Source of the DNA: an uncultured Acidobacteriia bacterium
GTDB taxonomy: Bacteria > Acidobacteriota > Terriglobia > Bryobacterales > Bryobacteraceae
DNA length: 48,402 bases
Direction of reading: 5' to 3'
NCBI GenBank assembly: GCA_903881085.1
Contig: CAIRSA010000518.1
Location: forward strand, 1 to 48,402
In this document: one piece after another, positions 33,105-40,881 of the stretch
Position numbering within the stretch: the stretch's first letter is position 1
Layout: every line of letters starts with the position of its first letter
The notes under the pieces: generated by a model
Databases searched by the model: none
Told to the model about the DNA's origin: nothing
Seen by the model: only the letters and a program-made list of their open reading frames with translations
Program-made: the position numbers and the translations under genes

Positions 33105-33971
33105 ATGAGCATTCTTCTTCAATCCGATATTCCAAACCTTACTTTGCTGGCGCGCGGGAAGGTTCGCGACGTTTACGCAGTTGACGATCGGAGTCTCCTT
33201 TTTGTTGCGTCGGACCGCATCTCCGCTTTTGACTACATTCTTGGCTCAGGCATCCCCGATAAGGGCAAGGTCCTCACCCAGATTTCGCTCTTCTGGTTCG
33301 ATTTCCTGAAAGACGTTATACCGAACCACCTTCTCTCTACCGAGGTCGCACAATGGGGCGACGATCTGCCGGGCCGCGCGATGCTCGTCAAGCGCGCCAA
33401 AATGATCGACGTGGAGTGCGTCGCCCGCGGCTACCTCTCTGGCTCCGGCTGGAAAGAGTACAAGGCCACCGGCGCCGTGTGCGGCATTGCCCTGCCCGCC
33501 GGCCTCAAGGAGAGCGACCGCCTGCCCGAACCGATCTTCACTCCGGCTACGAAAGCCCAATCCGGTCACGACGAGAACGTTTCGTTTGAGACCGCAGCGG
33601 CCGCCATCGGCCACGATCTGGCAGCCCGATTGCGCTCGCTTACGCTTGAGATCTACTCAAAGGCCGCCGCATACGCCGAAACGCGCGGGATCATCCTGGC
33701 TGATACGAAATTCGAATTCGGCTTCGTGGACGGCGAACTGGTGCTGGCCGACGAAGCACTGACTCCGGATTCGAGCAGATTTTGGCCGCGCGACACGTAC
33801 TCGCCGGGCGGCCCTCAGCCGTCATACGACAAGCAGTTTGTGCGCGACTATCTGGAAGCGATCCAGTGGGACAAGAAGCCGCCCGCGCCGTCGTTGCCAG
33901 AGGACGTGGTGATGCGCACCAGTGAAAAATACAAGGACGCATACCGTGTGTTGACCGGCAAACAAATATGA
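33105..33971 (+). CDS. purC: Phosphoribosylaminoimidazole-succinocarboxamide synthase
   Basis: A 288-residue cytosolic SAICAR synthetase, which joins CAIR and aspartate with ATP in purine synthesis. Signature segments are GKVRDVYAVDD, FVASDRISAFDYILG, VECVARGYLSGSGWKEYKATG, ILADTKFEFGFVDGELVLADE, and TPDSSRFWP. Length is that of the larger, eukaryote-like form of PurC, about 290 residues. The start at 33105 begins MSILLQSDIPNLTLLARG. A longer frame from 33012 runs through the hairpin and is rejected. Its stop overlaps the cvpA-like start (ATGA-type overlap), so the two form an operon. Confidence 0.97.
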   Translation: MSILLQSDIPNLTLLARGKVRDVYAVDDRSLLFVASDRISAFDYILGSGIPDKGKVLTQISLFWFDFLKDVIPNHLLSTEVAQWGDDLPGRAMLVKRAKMIDVECVARGYLSGSGWKEYKATGAVCGIALPAGLKESDRLPEPIFTPATKAQSGHDENVSFETAAAAIGHDLAARLRSLTLEIYSKAAAYAETRGIILADTKFEFGFVDGELVLADEALTPDSSRFWPRDTYSPGGPQPSYDKQFVRDYLEAIQWDKKPPAPSLPEDVVMRTSEKYKDAYRVLTGKQI

Positions 33972-34534
33972 ACTGGCTCGATTTCGTGCTCGCTTTCATC
34001 CTGATGTTGTCCGTGGTCAGCGGCTACCGCAAGGGGCTGATCCGCATTGGTATCGGCATCATCGCGACGATTGCCGCCCTGGTGTTGGCCTGCTGGTTTT
34101 ACGGCTCGGCAGGCTCGCTGCTGCTGCCGTACGTAACCGGCAAATCGATGGCGAACATTCTTGGTTTCATGCTGGTGTTTCTCGGCGTCATTACCGTTGG
34201 CGCCATTGTCAGCCGCATCCTCGCCGCCATCTTCAAGTGGGTTGGGCTGTCGTGGTTCGACCGGCTGTTGGGCGCGGCCTTCGGCGTGGTGCGCGGAGTG
34301 CTGATGGGGACGGGAGTCATCATGGTGATCATGGCGCTTTCGCATGATTCGCCTCCGCAGGCCATTGCCGATTCCGAGGTCGCCCCGTATCTTACCGAAG
34401 CCGCTGAGGTGTTCAGCATGGTTGCTCCGAAGGAGTTCAAGAAGGGCTTCCAGGAGAACTACGACAAAGTAAAGAAAACCTGGAGCGATACGTTTAAAAA
34501 CAGCATTCGTAAGCTGCCTTCGAACAAGCAGTAG
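33968..34534 (+). CDS. cvpA: CvpA family membrane protein
   Basis: A 188-residue inner-membrane protein with about four hydrophobic helices in residues 1-125: LDFVLAFILMLSVVSGYRKGL, IGIIATIAALVLACWFYG, ILGFMLVFLGVITVGAIVSRI, and GVVRGVLMGTGVIMVIMAL, each quoted in part. The early G-x-x-K/R-G motif after helix 1 (SGYRKGL) is typical of CvpA. The C-terminus is charged and soluble. CvpA is linked to colicin V export and purine operons in other bacteria, and here it overlaps purC by four bases. Confidence 0.88.
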   Translation: MNWLDFVLAFILMLSVVSGYRKGLIRIGIGIIATIAALVLACWFYGSAGSLLLPYVTGKSMANILGFMLVFLGVITVGAIVSRILAAIFKWVGLSWFDRLLGAAFGVVRGVLMGTGVIMVIMALSHDSPPQAIADSEVAPYLTEAAEVFSMVAPKEFKKGFQENYDKVKKTWSDTFKNSIRKLPSNKQ

Positions 34535-34539
34535 TGGGT

Positions 34540-34630
34540 GGTTTCCTGGGTACCCAAGATCACCAGTTGTTTGTTTTCAATGGGTTACCTCTCAGGTCAA
34601 AACTAACCCAAGAACCCAGGAAACCGGCTT
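34540..34630 (+). terminator. Long-range stem after purC-cvpA
   Basis: GGTTTCCTGGGT (34540-34551) pairs perfectly with ACCCAGGAAACC (34614-34625), followed by GGCTTTTT. The loop is 62 bases with weaker inner pairing (GGGTT/AACCC). It stands six bases after the cvpA stop. It could act as the operon terminator or protect the mRNA end. The long loop makes it unusual. Confidence 0.45.
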
Positions 34631-35342
34631 TTTCCACAGGCCAGCTGATTGATACTGGGTGGGTTATTCGCGCTTGGGTTGGGCTTGGGTAGGCCAAGCA
34701 TTGGGGACTGGTGAATTCTGATTCGTTTCGCATTTTTCCGGCTCCTTTTTCGGTCGCGATGGGAGAACGTTTGGTGGTGCGCATTCCTTCTCGCCTGATT
34801 GAGGTTTATCACGACGGATTGGGTGGAATTCCGGGAGATTCCGCTAAATGATTGGGATAATGCGAAAAATAAAAATAATTGTGCCGTGACTCCCTCACGG
34901 CCGGCCTGCGCCCGGCCACAACGAGGGATGAAAAACGCGCCGGGGGCGCGGCATGCCAGCCGGGGTCAGGGAGCGGGGGTGCTTTAATTTAAGTGGTTGA
35001 TCAGGCGGTGCTTATAATTCGGTTTTTCCTAAGGACCGTCAGGTGGCGGCCAACGACAAGTTTCCCGCGGCCAAAGCGCCGAAAACACTTTTTCGTTGGG
35101 GAATCAATTTGCGATAGCGTCCCTGTTTTAGAATATTGGCGGCGGGCTTTTGTCGACCACCAAATTTCAGATCTCTCCAGAAACTGATCCTCTAGGACGC
35201 TGAAAGCCAGATTGCTTGTTGGTTCATTTTGGGGAATCAGCAGGAATCATCTTGGTCAGTTGAGAGCAAGATGTTCAAACAGGACACACTTCTAGCGTGC
35301 CACTTGTGCAGCATGAGCATCTGGTTAGGAAACTATCTTCGG
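34631..35342. other. Gene-poor stretch before the IS110-type element
   Basis: About 700 bases with no credible gene. It holds many TTGGGT/GGGTT-type short repeats at 34650-34700. At about 34886-34980 there is a GC-rich palindromic cluster: CCGTGA-ctccc-TCACGG and GGCCGG...CCGGCC, with CTCCCT answered by AGGGAG near its end, all resembling degraded REP elements. The right part probably contains the 3' end of the insertion element, whose edge I cannot place. Confidence 0.4.
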
Positions 35343-36782
35343 CTAGGCCGCGAGTGGCGAAAGCTGGAGTCCGAGAGCAGCGGCCTTTCGCTGCAACTGG
35401 TCCAGTTCGCGTTGACGGTTCTTCTCTTCAAACATCTTCACTCCGCGATCTACCCATGCTTGGCCGTACTTAATGGTACGGTAGACCAAGCAGCCCAGAT
35501 AGCGCGCCATTCCTTTGATTGCTTTGGGGGCGCCTCGCCGCGCTCGTAATTTTCGGAATCTGGCGCCCAAGTAGCTTTCACTGCGGAACAGCGAGTTGGC
35601 CGCCATGCGCAGCGCATTTCCCACACGATTGCTAACCTGTTTGGTTCTGGTGCGGATTACTTTCCCTCCGCTGACGTCCTGACGGGGCGTCAAACCCGCC
35701 CACGATACGAAATGCTGTTCATCCGTCCAACGGCTCATATCGACACCTATCTCCGACAGAATCGTTTGTGCCGTCATGACATCGATGCCATCGATGGTCG
35801 TCAGATCTACTCCGTTCACCCGGTTCAGTTCGGCGTGCAGGTCGAACTTCGGCAGATTGTTTCTGCCTCTTTTCTTCTTGCTCTTCTTTTTGCCGCCATC
35901 CTCTGCCGCTTCAGCAGCCGATTCCGGGACGGTTCGGGTTGGAAGTGCGGCCATGTATTTCTCCAACTTCTTGTCACATTCGCCCAGTTGTTTTTGCACG
36001 AAGTCGTAGGCGTCCACGGCTTGTTTTAATTCAAACAAGACGTCCTCGCGCCAGGTTCCTTCCAAACTACGCGCGATCTCTTCCCGGCTGGCTTTAACAT
36101 GGGGGTCTCGCAGATCGGCCAGCGCATAAATGTCCCGCTCACCTTCGAGGATCGTGCGGATGATGGCTTGCCCGGTTACTCCGATGATGTCGCTGATGAC
36201 GTTGGCGATCTGCACATTCATCGTGGTCAGCGCCTTCTGCATGTGTTGCACGTAACGGCTGGCATCTTTCACCAGCCGGTCCCGTACTCGCCAGATGGTT
36301 CTCACGGCACGAATCTCCTCGGGCGGGATAAAGGAATTGCGCAACAATCCGTACGTATGCAATTTCCGCAACCACTGGCTTTCCTGCACGTCGGTCTTGC
36401 GGCCCGGCAAGTTCTTGGTGTTGCGGGCATTCACCACAAACACCTCAAAACCGTGCTTTTCCAGAACATCGTGCGCCGCAAGCCAGTAAACGCCAGTGGA
36501 CTGCATCGCCACGGTCTTTACACCACACGACTTCAGCCATGCGGCCATTTGTTGCAAATCCGCCGTCCATGAGCCGAACTCCCGCACTGGTTCCGGGTCG
36601 CGCCCCGGCGGCACCGAAACAAAATGACTTTCATTGCCAATGTCGATTCCGGCCGCGTCGGGATGCAGGATTTCCATGCCTGGATCGTCGGAAGAAATCC
36701 GCCGTTGTAATTCCCGCCGCTCTTTGCGGTTCAAGTTCTTGTTGTTGAGCCGCTCATAAGTGGACTGCTCTCGCTTTGCCAT
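35343..36782 (-). CDS. IS110 family transposase (bridge recombinase)
   Basis: A 479-residue DEDD-type recombinase. The N-terminal RuvC-like domain runs from D47 (AAGIDIGN) through VAMQSTGVYW (94-100) to GRKTDVQESQW (D131, E134). The C-terminal Tnp20 domain has VNGVDLTTIDGIDVMTAQTIL split as a helix-hairpin-helix-like motif, then FVSWAGLTPRQDVSGGK with the probable nucleophile S371. A Lys-rich linker is at about 296-310. The usual second acidic residue (Glu) is Gln94 and the last Asp is Glu134. The same substitutions may occur throughout this subgroup. The IS110 family uses a non-coding RNA to pair target and donor DNA. Upstream sequence fits such an RNA region. Confidence 0.93.
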   Translation of the reverse strand: MAKREQSTYERLNNKNLNRKERRELQRRISSDDPGMEILHPDAAGIDIGNESHFVSVPPGRDPEPVREFGSWTADLQQMAAWLKSCGVKTVAMQSTGVYWLAAHDVLEKHGFEVFVVNARNTKNLPGRKTDVQESQWLRKLHTYGLLRNSFIPPEEIRAVRTIWRVRDRLVKDASRYVQHMQKALTTMNVQIANVISDIIGVTGQAIIRTILEGERDIYALADLRDPHVKASREEIARSLEGTWREDVLFELKQAVDAYDFVQKQLGECDKKLEKYMAALPTRTVPESAAEAAEDGGKKKSKKKRGRNNLPKFDLHAELNRVNGVDLTTIDGIDVMTAQTILSEIGVDMSRWTDEQHFVSWAGLTPRQDVSGGKVIRTRTKQVSNRVGNALRMAANSLFRSESYLGARFRKLRARRGAPKAIKGMARYLGCLVYRTIKYGQAWVDRGVKMFEEKNRQRELDQLQRKAAALGLQLSPLAA

Positions 36783-36789
36783 GTCATAA

Positions 36790-36965
36790 TCTCCTTGACT
36801 GTGATTAGGCTAGGCACGGCTCGGTTCGCGAAACCGAACAAACTCTCCAGCGGGGTCGGGCCTGGCCTTTTTCAAGGACAGCCCGCCACCATTCACACCA
36901 ACGCGGAAACCGAAACCATACTCCTGATCGGGCACAAAGGCACCAAATATTAACCGGCCATAGCT
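36790..36965 (-). ncRNA. Candidate bridge RNA region of the IS110-type element
   Basis: In IS110-group elements the bridge RNA is encoded upstream of the transposase. Here this leftward region of about 175 bases is non-coding and structured. On the minus strand GTTCGGTT-TCGCG-AACCGAGC forms an 8-bp stem (36819-36839, one G-U). A second hairpin around GAAA lies at about 36865-36892, with CGGGC...CCTT against AAGGCC...GCCCG. Position and folding are seen; the RNA itself is inferred from family knowledge. Confidence 0.45.
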
Positions 36966-36979
36966 TGCCTGCCCAGCCT

Positions 36980-37028
36980 GAAGAAAAGGATGCCATAGGT
37001 TAGACATCGCGTGGGAGCACGATATAGG
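36980..37028 (+). repeat. Diverged direct repeat, left copy
   Basis: Similar to 37671-37719 in the same orientation, about three quarters identical. Both contain AGGATGCCATA, TAGACATCGC and AGCACGA in register. The pair brackets the GxxExxY gene and its inverted repeats. Confidence 0.65.
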
Positions 37029-37125
37029 ATTGTCTTCCACGCCACGCGCCCCCGGAGAACTTCAGCGACCTTTCGTGATATGCTCATTTCGGCTCCGCTT
37101 GACATCGGCGGCCCCGCGGGAGGCA

Positions 37126-37161
37126 AGGTTTTCTTGGCGAGCTTGGCGTCTTTGCGAGAGA
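37126..37161 (+). repeat. 36-bp inverted repeat, left arm, beside GxxExxY gene
   Basis: This arm matches the reverse complement of 37562-37597 at 34 of 36 positions. It includes TTGGCG, CTTGGCGTCTTTGCG and ends GAGAGA. It stops 16 bases before the ATG of the GxxExxY gene. The arms bound a 472-bp unit containing only that gene. Confidence 0.85.
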
Positions 37162-37177
37162 TTGTGTTGGGTTGGAC

Positions 37178-37561
37178 ATGACCGAAAACGAAGTGGCGAA
37201 GCAGATTGTGGACGCGGCCTACCGCATCCATACCAGTCTCGGGCCGGGCCTGCTGGAGTCGGTGTACGAGGTGGTTTTGGCATACGAGTTGGAGAAGCGA
37301 GGCCTACACACGGTCCGGCAGCAAACGGTTCCCATCGTCTATGAGGACACCCGGATTGAATTGGGATTCCGGGCGGACCTGATCGTGGAGGACAACGTGA
37401 TCGTGGAGATCAAATCCGTCGAGGTCGTCGCACCCTTACACAAGAAACAGCTATTGACGCATCTACGACTGGCGGACAAGCGCTTGGGGTTGCTCATCAA
37501 CTTCAATGTCGCCTTGATCAAAGACGGCATCACTCGAATCGCAAACGGCATGCCGGACTGA
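37178..37561 (+). CDS. GxxExxY family protein, PD-(D/E)XK nuclease-like
   Basis: A 127-residue protein with the family motif GLLESVY (G24, E27, Y30; preceded by SLGPG). The core carries GFRADLIVEDNVIVEIKSVE, with D67, E77 and K79 in the arrangement of a PD-(D/E)XK nuclease active site. The fold suggests DNA binding or cleavage, but no activity is established for the family. ATG 37178 is preferred over TTG 37172. The gene is enclosed by 36-bp inverted repeats (34/36), the right arm starting one base after its stop. It is further enclosed by diverged direct repeats. This looks like a compact mobile or mobilisable cassette. Confidence 0.85.
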   Translation: MTENEVAKQIVDAAYRIHTSLGPGLLESVYEVVLAYELEKRGLHTVRQQTVPIVYEDTRIELGFRADLIVEDNVIVEIKSVEVVAPLHKKQLLTHLRLADKRLGLLINFNVALIKDGITRIANGMPD

Positions 37562-37597
37562 TCTCACGCAAAGACGCCAAGCCCGCCAAGAAAACCT
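37562..37597 (-). repeat. 36-bp inverted repeat, right arm, beside GxxExxY gene
   Basis: Reverse complement of 37126-37161 with two mismatches. It begins immediately after the GxxExxY stop codon. It starts TCTCACGCAAAGACGCCAAG and ends AAGAAAACCT. Confidence 0.85.
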
Positions 37598-37670
37598 CGG
37601 CCATCTCCGGCATCCCCGATTCTTTGCGAGAAACCATTACACCTTCGCTGGTCTGAGGCGGAGTCTCGCC

Positions 37671-37719
37671 GAAAAGAAGGATGCCATAAGGTAGACATCG
37701 CCGGGAAGCACGACTTAAG
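37671..37719 (+). repeat. Diverged direct repeat, right copy
   Basis: Second copy of the repeat at 36980-37028, in the same orientation. The shared blocks are AGGATGCCATA, TAGACATCGC and AGCACGA. About 690 bases separate the two copies. Confidence 0.65.
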
Positions 37720-37814
37720 TTTCTGACCCTCACCAACACGCGCAACGCGTGTTTGATACTCCTGATGTCATGCGGCGATTTTCGCTTTGCGTGGAATTCG
37801 GATTGATCCCGGAC

Positions 37815-37908
37815 AACCGCTCCCTGACGGTCGCGGCTCGGTGGCATTGGGAATCTACCGAGCCGCGACCGTAAATGCGCTTTCAACTCTTGCGCCAAGG
37901 GAGCGGTT
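37815..37908. repeat. Large nested palindrome (REP-like)
   Basis: The outer arms AACCGCTCCCT (37815-37825) and AGGGAGCGGTT (37898-37908) pair perfectly. The inner arms 37827-37842 and 37857-37872 pair perfectly over 16 bp (ACGGTCGCGGCTCGGT) around a 14-base loop containing GCATTGGGAA. The GCATTGGGA string followed by CCGCG recurs at about 40750 and 46085. It lies in a 640-base gene-free stretch; nothing else could be identified in 37720-38203. Confidence 0.8.
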
Positions 37909-38203
37909 ACTGATCATGTCGAAATTGGCTCATCTCATTTTCCAGCAGATCAGGAGGTCTGAATTTTTTGTCTCTTTCAAATTGATTGGCGTAGTCTTGA
38001 AGTATGGATCAACTGACGGGACTCACCGACGGAACCCGGAAACCGGCACTTGATCGGTCCCAGGTGATCTAACTCATATTGAGCAGAATAAGGCTTTCTC
38101 GTACGAGCCGCGTGCTGCAGACGTTTCATACGGAACCGTGCCGCCTATGGCCCCGTCACTGAGGTCGCAACCCCGAGTTGAAGGGGATTGAAGTTCAGGC
38201 CGC

Positions 38204-39016
38204 TTACGGTTCTGAGACGACCGACTTCTTGGCTTTGCGGATCTTTTCCATCGCAGTTTGGCTGGGAGCGAAGGTATATTCAAAGCGGGTGATGTAGCCT
38301 TTGTTATCCAAGCCGCCTGTGCCTACCAGATCGTCGCTGAGGCTGCCATCGCCGGCGCTTGTGCGCAGACGCCTGACGGTGGCGGTTGTCGCATCGGCAA
38401 ATAGAATCGCGTCGAAATTGCAGCCGGACGGGCCGATGGTGGCGGTCACTTGGAGCAGGCAACTTGGCGGGGTGTTCACAGGAGTGGAGCCGAACTCGTT
38501 GTAGATATCGAGCAAGAGGTGGCTGCCGCTGGTCGTGTCGTAGACGAAGGGCGTATCAAAGGGAATGCGCACATCGAAGGCTTTGGGAGTTCCATCCGGG
38601 GTCGGCGTGTCGAAGCTTTTCGAAGAGAGCCTGACGGTTCCCTGCTTGACGGTGGTTAAATCGGTCCCTAGATTGTCGAGAAAGCGATTGCTCAAGTCCG
38701 TGCCGGCGACCGCGGTTGTCGATAGCCGCATGAGGAATGAGCTGTTTTCCGTTTCGAACGATCCGCCATTTGCCGTGTCCGGGCGGAAGGAAATGGCTGT
38801 TATCGTCAAGACGCCTTGGGGAAAGTGGGCGTTAGAGAGCCACTGCTGGAAGCGCACCGGCCCGGGCGCCACCAGTGGCCACAACAGGTCGCTATTGGCT
38901 TCGATGTCGGCGTAACCATTGGGAACTACCAGATTGAGTGGTGGTGGCGGATCGGTTTGCGCCTTCAAAAGAAGCGGTACAGCTAAGATCATTGGAAGGA
39001 CGAATTTCAGTGTCAA
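38204..39016 (-). CDS. Secreted hypothetical protein
   Basis: I do not recognise this family. TTG 39016 is the preferred start: it has GGGGAG ten bases upstream and gives a compact signal peptide (TLKFVLPMILAVPLLLKAQ). In-frame ATGs at 39049 and 39079 would add a polar head without a ribosome site. The mature 250 residues are predicted to be mostly beta, rich in Thr/Ser/Pro, with phrases such as FRPDTANGGSFETENSSFLMRL and PFVYDTTSGSHLLLDIYNEFG. Two Cys (in SCLLQV and GCNFDAI) could form a disulfide. The C-terminus is basic (KIRKAKKSVV). A surface or extracellular carbohydrate-binding-like sandwich is possible but not shown. Confidence 0.7.
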   Translation of the reverse strand: MTLKFVLPMILAVPLLLKAQTDPPPPLNLVVPNGYADIEANSDLLWPLVAPGPVRFQQWLSNAHFPQGVLTITAISFRPDTANGGSFETENSSFLMRLSTTAVAGTDLSNRFLDNLGTDLTTVKQGTVRLSSKSFDTPTPDGTPKAFDVRIPFDTPFVYDTTSGSHLLLDIYNEFGSTPVNTPPSCLLQVTATIGPSGCNFDAILFADATTATVRRLRTSAGDGSLSDDLVGTGGLDNKGYITRFEYTFAPSQTAMEKIRKAKKSVVSEP

Positions 39017-39135
39017 GCCGTGTGTACTCCCCTCATTAGAGGGTACCATGAGTTTGGGCGCGTGGGCGTGGAATTTCACAAGTTACCTAAGCCAAAAATC
39101 ACGCCTGCCGATAGATACTTATCAAGTCGACACCT

Positions 39136-39513
39136 ATGAATGACGGCGATTTCGAGAATGGTTTCAACACGAAGCAGGCTGAAGAGGAATCGAGCTGGAA
39201 GTATCCCAGTGAATTCAGGCAAGCGGTAATGGATTTGTACGAACGGACGTTCGCGGTGTGCCAGGTGACGCCTGAGACACAAGCTGCAATTCTGCAAGTG
39301 CTGGCATCAAACTACGGCGCTGACGAGGACCGCACACGGGAAGCAATTTCGCTGCACACGGAGGAGATGTTGGCGGTGGACAGGCTTGAGTTGAGCGGTG
39401 GCGGTCTGGCCTTCCAGGGCCTGACTTATGCAGCACTATGGAAGTCATGGGAGGGCCGGGATAACGAGGCTCTGCTGGCAAGACTTCGGCAGCGTTACCA
39501 GTTGACTATTTGA
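39136..39513 (+). CDS. Hypothetical protein (125 aa)
   Basis: I do not recognise this protein. It is acidic, has no signal peptide or membrane segment, and looks mostly helical (FRQAVMDLYERTFAVCQVTPETQAAILQVL, ALLARLRQRYQL; quoted in parts). One Cys is present. The only start is ATG 39136 and no strong ribosome site is seen. Its last 8 bases overlap the end of the convergent 379-residue gene. It may be a regulatory or antitoxin-like small protein, but nothing in the sequence proves it. Confidence 0.6.
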   Translation: MNDGDFENGFNTKQAEEESSWKYPSEFRQAVMDLYERTFAVCQVTPETQAAILQVLASNYGADEDRTREAISLHTEEMLAVDRLELSGGGLAFQGLTYAALWKSWEGRDNEALLARLRQRYQLTI

Positions 39514-40636
39514 GATCCCCGACTGCATAGAGCCGCACGCGGTTGGCGAGTGCATGTTCCAGTTCCGAGCCGCTTGCGTCTGGCCAGCGGAACGAATCCG
39601 GGAACCGCTCGAAAACGAAGTTCATTTCGCGCCCTGACAACCATTCGGCGGCGAATTGTTTGAGGCCTATATTCAAAATCAATTCCAGCCAGCCCAATTG
39701 ATAGCCGGTGTAGCATTCGGCGGGAGCCAGCACTTTCAATTCGACCCTCTTCATCGCCAGAGGCGAAGCGGGTTTGGAAGCGAATCCCAGGTCCTCGGCA
39801 TTGAGGACACAGAAGGCCCACAACATTCCATATACAAGGATTTCGAAGGCTGCACGAAGCGGCGTGTCGGCGTTGGCACCGATTTTTAATTCGATAAATT
39901 CCACGCCATCAGGCGGAACCTTTCGAGCCAGATCGATATTACGGTGCTTTTCCTCATATCCGCGCTGCAGGCCCGCGGCCGTGGGAATCTGATTGACCCA
40001 TTCGGGACAGTTCCGGACGATGGCTTTCTCCAGGGTCTTCTCGATGCTCTCGTTCTTCTCGGCGATATCAAGCATCGCTGTCCAGCGCCAGATCGCGTTA
40101 CTGCGGCACTTGGAGTTATCCCAGTTCGACTCAATCCGGGAAAAGATAGCGCGTATGAGCTCATAACCATCGAATCGAACAGGTGTTTGCGAAAGCAGGG
40201 CACAACTCGTCTTGTGAATATGGTGAGGTGCGGAGCCGATGTGCGTAACTCCCAATGCATGGTCGATGATGGCGTCGACGCCGGCCAGGATCGACTTACT
40301 ACCCGCGGGTTTGGGTTCACCTATTTCCGCGCGAGTGCGCTTGCCGCCCTTGATTTGAGATTTTAGCGATTGAAAGATGTCGTCCGGCAATGCGAGACGG
40401 CAGCGTCCTTCCATGTTGACGTTGTAAGGCGGCTCGACTTCCGCGCACTTCATATACAGGGAGCGAAAGGCCTCACGGAAATCCGGATGGCTGCCTGCTT
40501 CCCTACCCAGCGCGAGGCCTGTTTCCGCGTCGAAACGGCGAATGCTGGAACTCTTGTTCCAATTGGCGAACATGATGAATTGATTGCCGTCTGCGGAGTC
40601 ATCGCCGCAGTATCCCCAGTAACGTTCGTTGGTCAT
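39506..40636 (-). CDS. Hypothetical protein with possible PD-(D/E)XK-like core
   Basis: A 376-residue soluble protein that I do not recognise (GTG 40645 would add three residues). No leader is seen. The middle has several Cys, Trp and His residues (HIGSAPHHIHKTSC; WDNSKCRSNAIWRW). Residues about 245-285 read DGVEFIELKIGANADTP followed by LRAAFEILVYGMLWAF. This E-x-K motif, followed by a helix with a conserved YG, resembles the second half of restriction-like nucleases. Nuclease function is a hypothesis only. It converges with the 125-residue gene with an 8-base overlap and does not appear to be in an operon. Confidence 0.65.
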   Translation of the reverse strand: MTNERYWGYCGDDSADGNQFIMFANWNKSSSIRRFDAETGLALGREAGSHPDFREAFRSLYMKCAEVEPPYNVNMEGRCRLALPDDIFQSLKSQIKGGKRTRAEIGEPKPAGSKSILAGVDAIIDHALGVTHIGSAPHHIHKTSCALLSQTPVRFDGYELIRAIFSRIESNWDNSKCRSNAIWRWTAMLDIAEKNESIEKTLEKAIVRNCPEWVNQIPTAAGLQRGYEEKHRNIDLARKVPPDGVEFIELKIGANADTPLRAAFEILVYGMLWAFCVLNAEDLGFASKPASPLAMKRVELKVLAPAECYTGYQLGWLELILNIGLKQFAAEWLSGREMNFVFERFPDSFRWPDASGSELEHALANRVRLYAVGDLK

Positions 40637-40794
40637 GACATTCACAAGTCTACAGCGCCGATCCGCCCGGAGTCGATTCGCCTGTGGAAGCCGTCAGCAG
40701 TAACGAATCGCGGATAACAAGCCACTCCGGTTGTCCGTCACGGTTCGAGGCATTGGGAAGCCGCGGCAGTGGGGGCGAGATTAATTTAGAATTT

Positions 40795-40867
40795 GGACAG
40801 GCGAATCGCCTGTCCTACCCCCTGGATGCTCAATGTTTTGAGGGTAGGACCGGCGATTGGCCGGTCC
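40795..40867. repeat. Three interleaved palindromes
   Basis: GGACAGGCG-aat-CGCCTGTCC is at 40795-40815 and GGACCGGC-gattg-GCCGGTCC at 40847-40867. The outer ends overlap a third inverted repeat, GTCCTACCC (40812-40820) with GGGTAGGAC (40842-40850). The region lies 14 bases past the stop of the leftward 230-residue gene. It is the same type of hairpin with non-identical arms as at 75-132. Confidence 0.8.
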
Positions 40868-40881
40868 CGAAATAAGCATCG

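Larger units (their letters stand above)
35343..36970 (-). mobile_element. IS110-type insertion element, approximate limits
   Basis: The element contains the transposase gene plus the structured non-coding region upstream of it. IS110 elements lack long terminal inverted repeats, so the ends cannot be read directly and the limits given are a working estimate. It is bordered on the right by the diverged direct repeat at 36980. The left end lies somewhere in 35200-35343. Confidence 0.55.

Noticed and set aside
34560..34812. Short frames on the minus strand downstream of cvpA
   Set aside because: They overlap the terminator-like stem and low-complexity TTGGGT repeats and show no ribosome site or known motif.
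37530..37898. A 122-codon frame on the minus strand
   Set aside because: It reads through an inverted-repeat arm, a direct repeat and the large palindrome; its apparent motifs are translations of those repeats.
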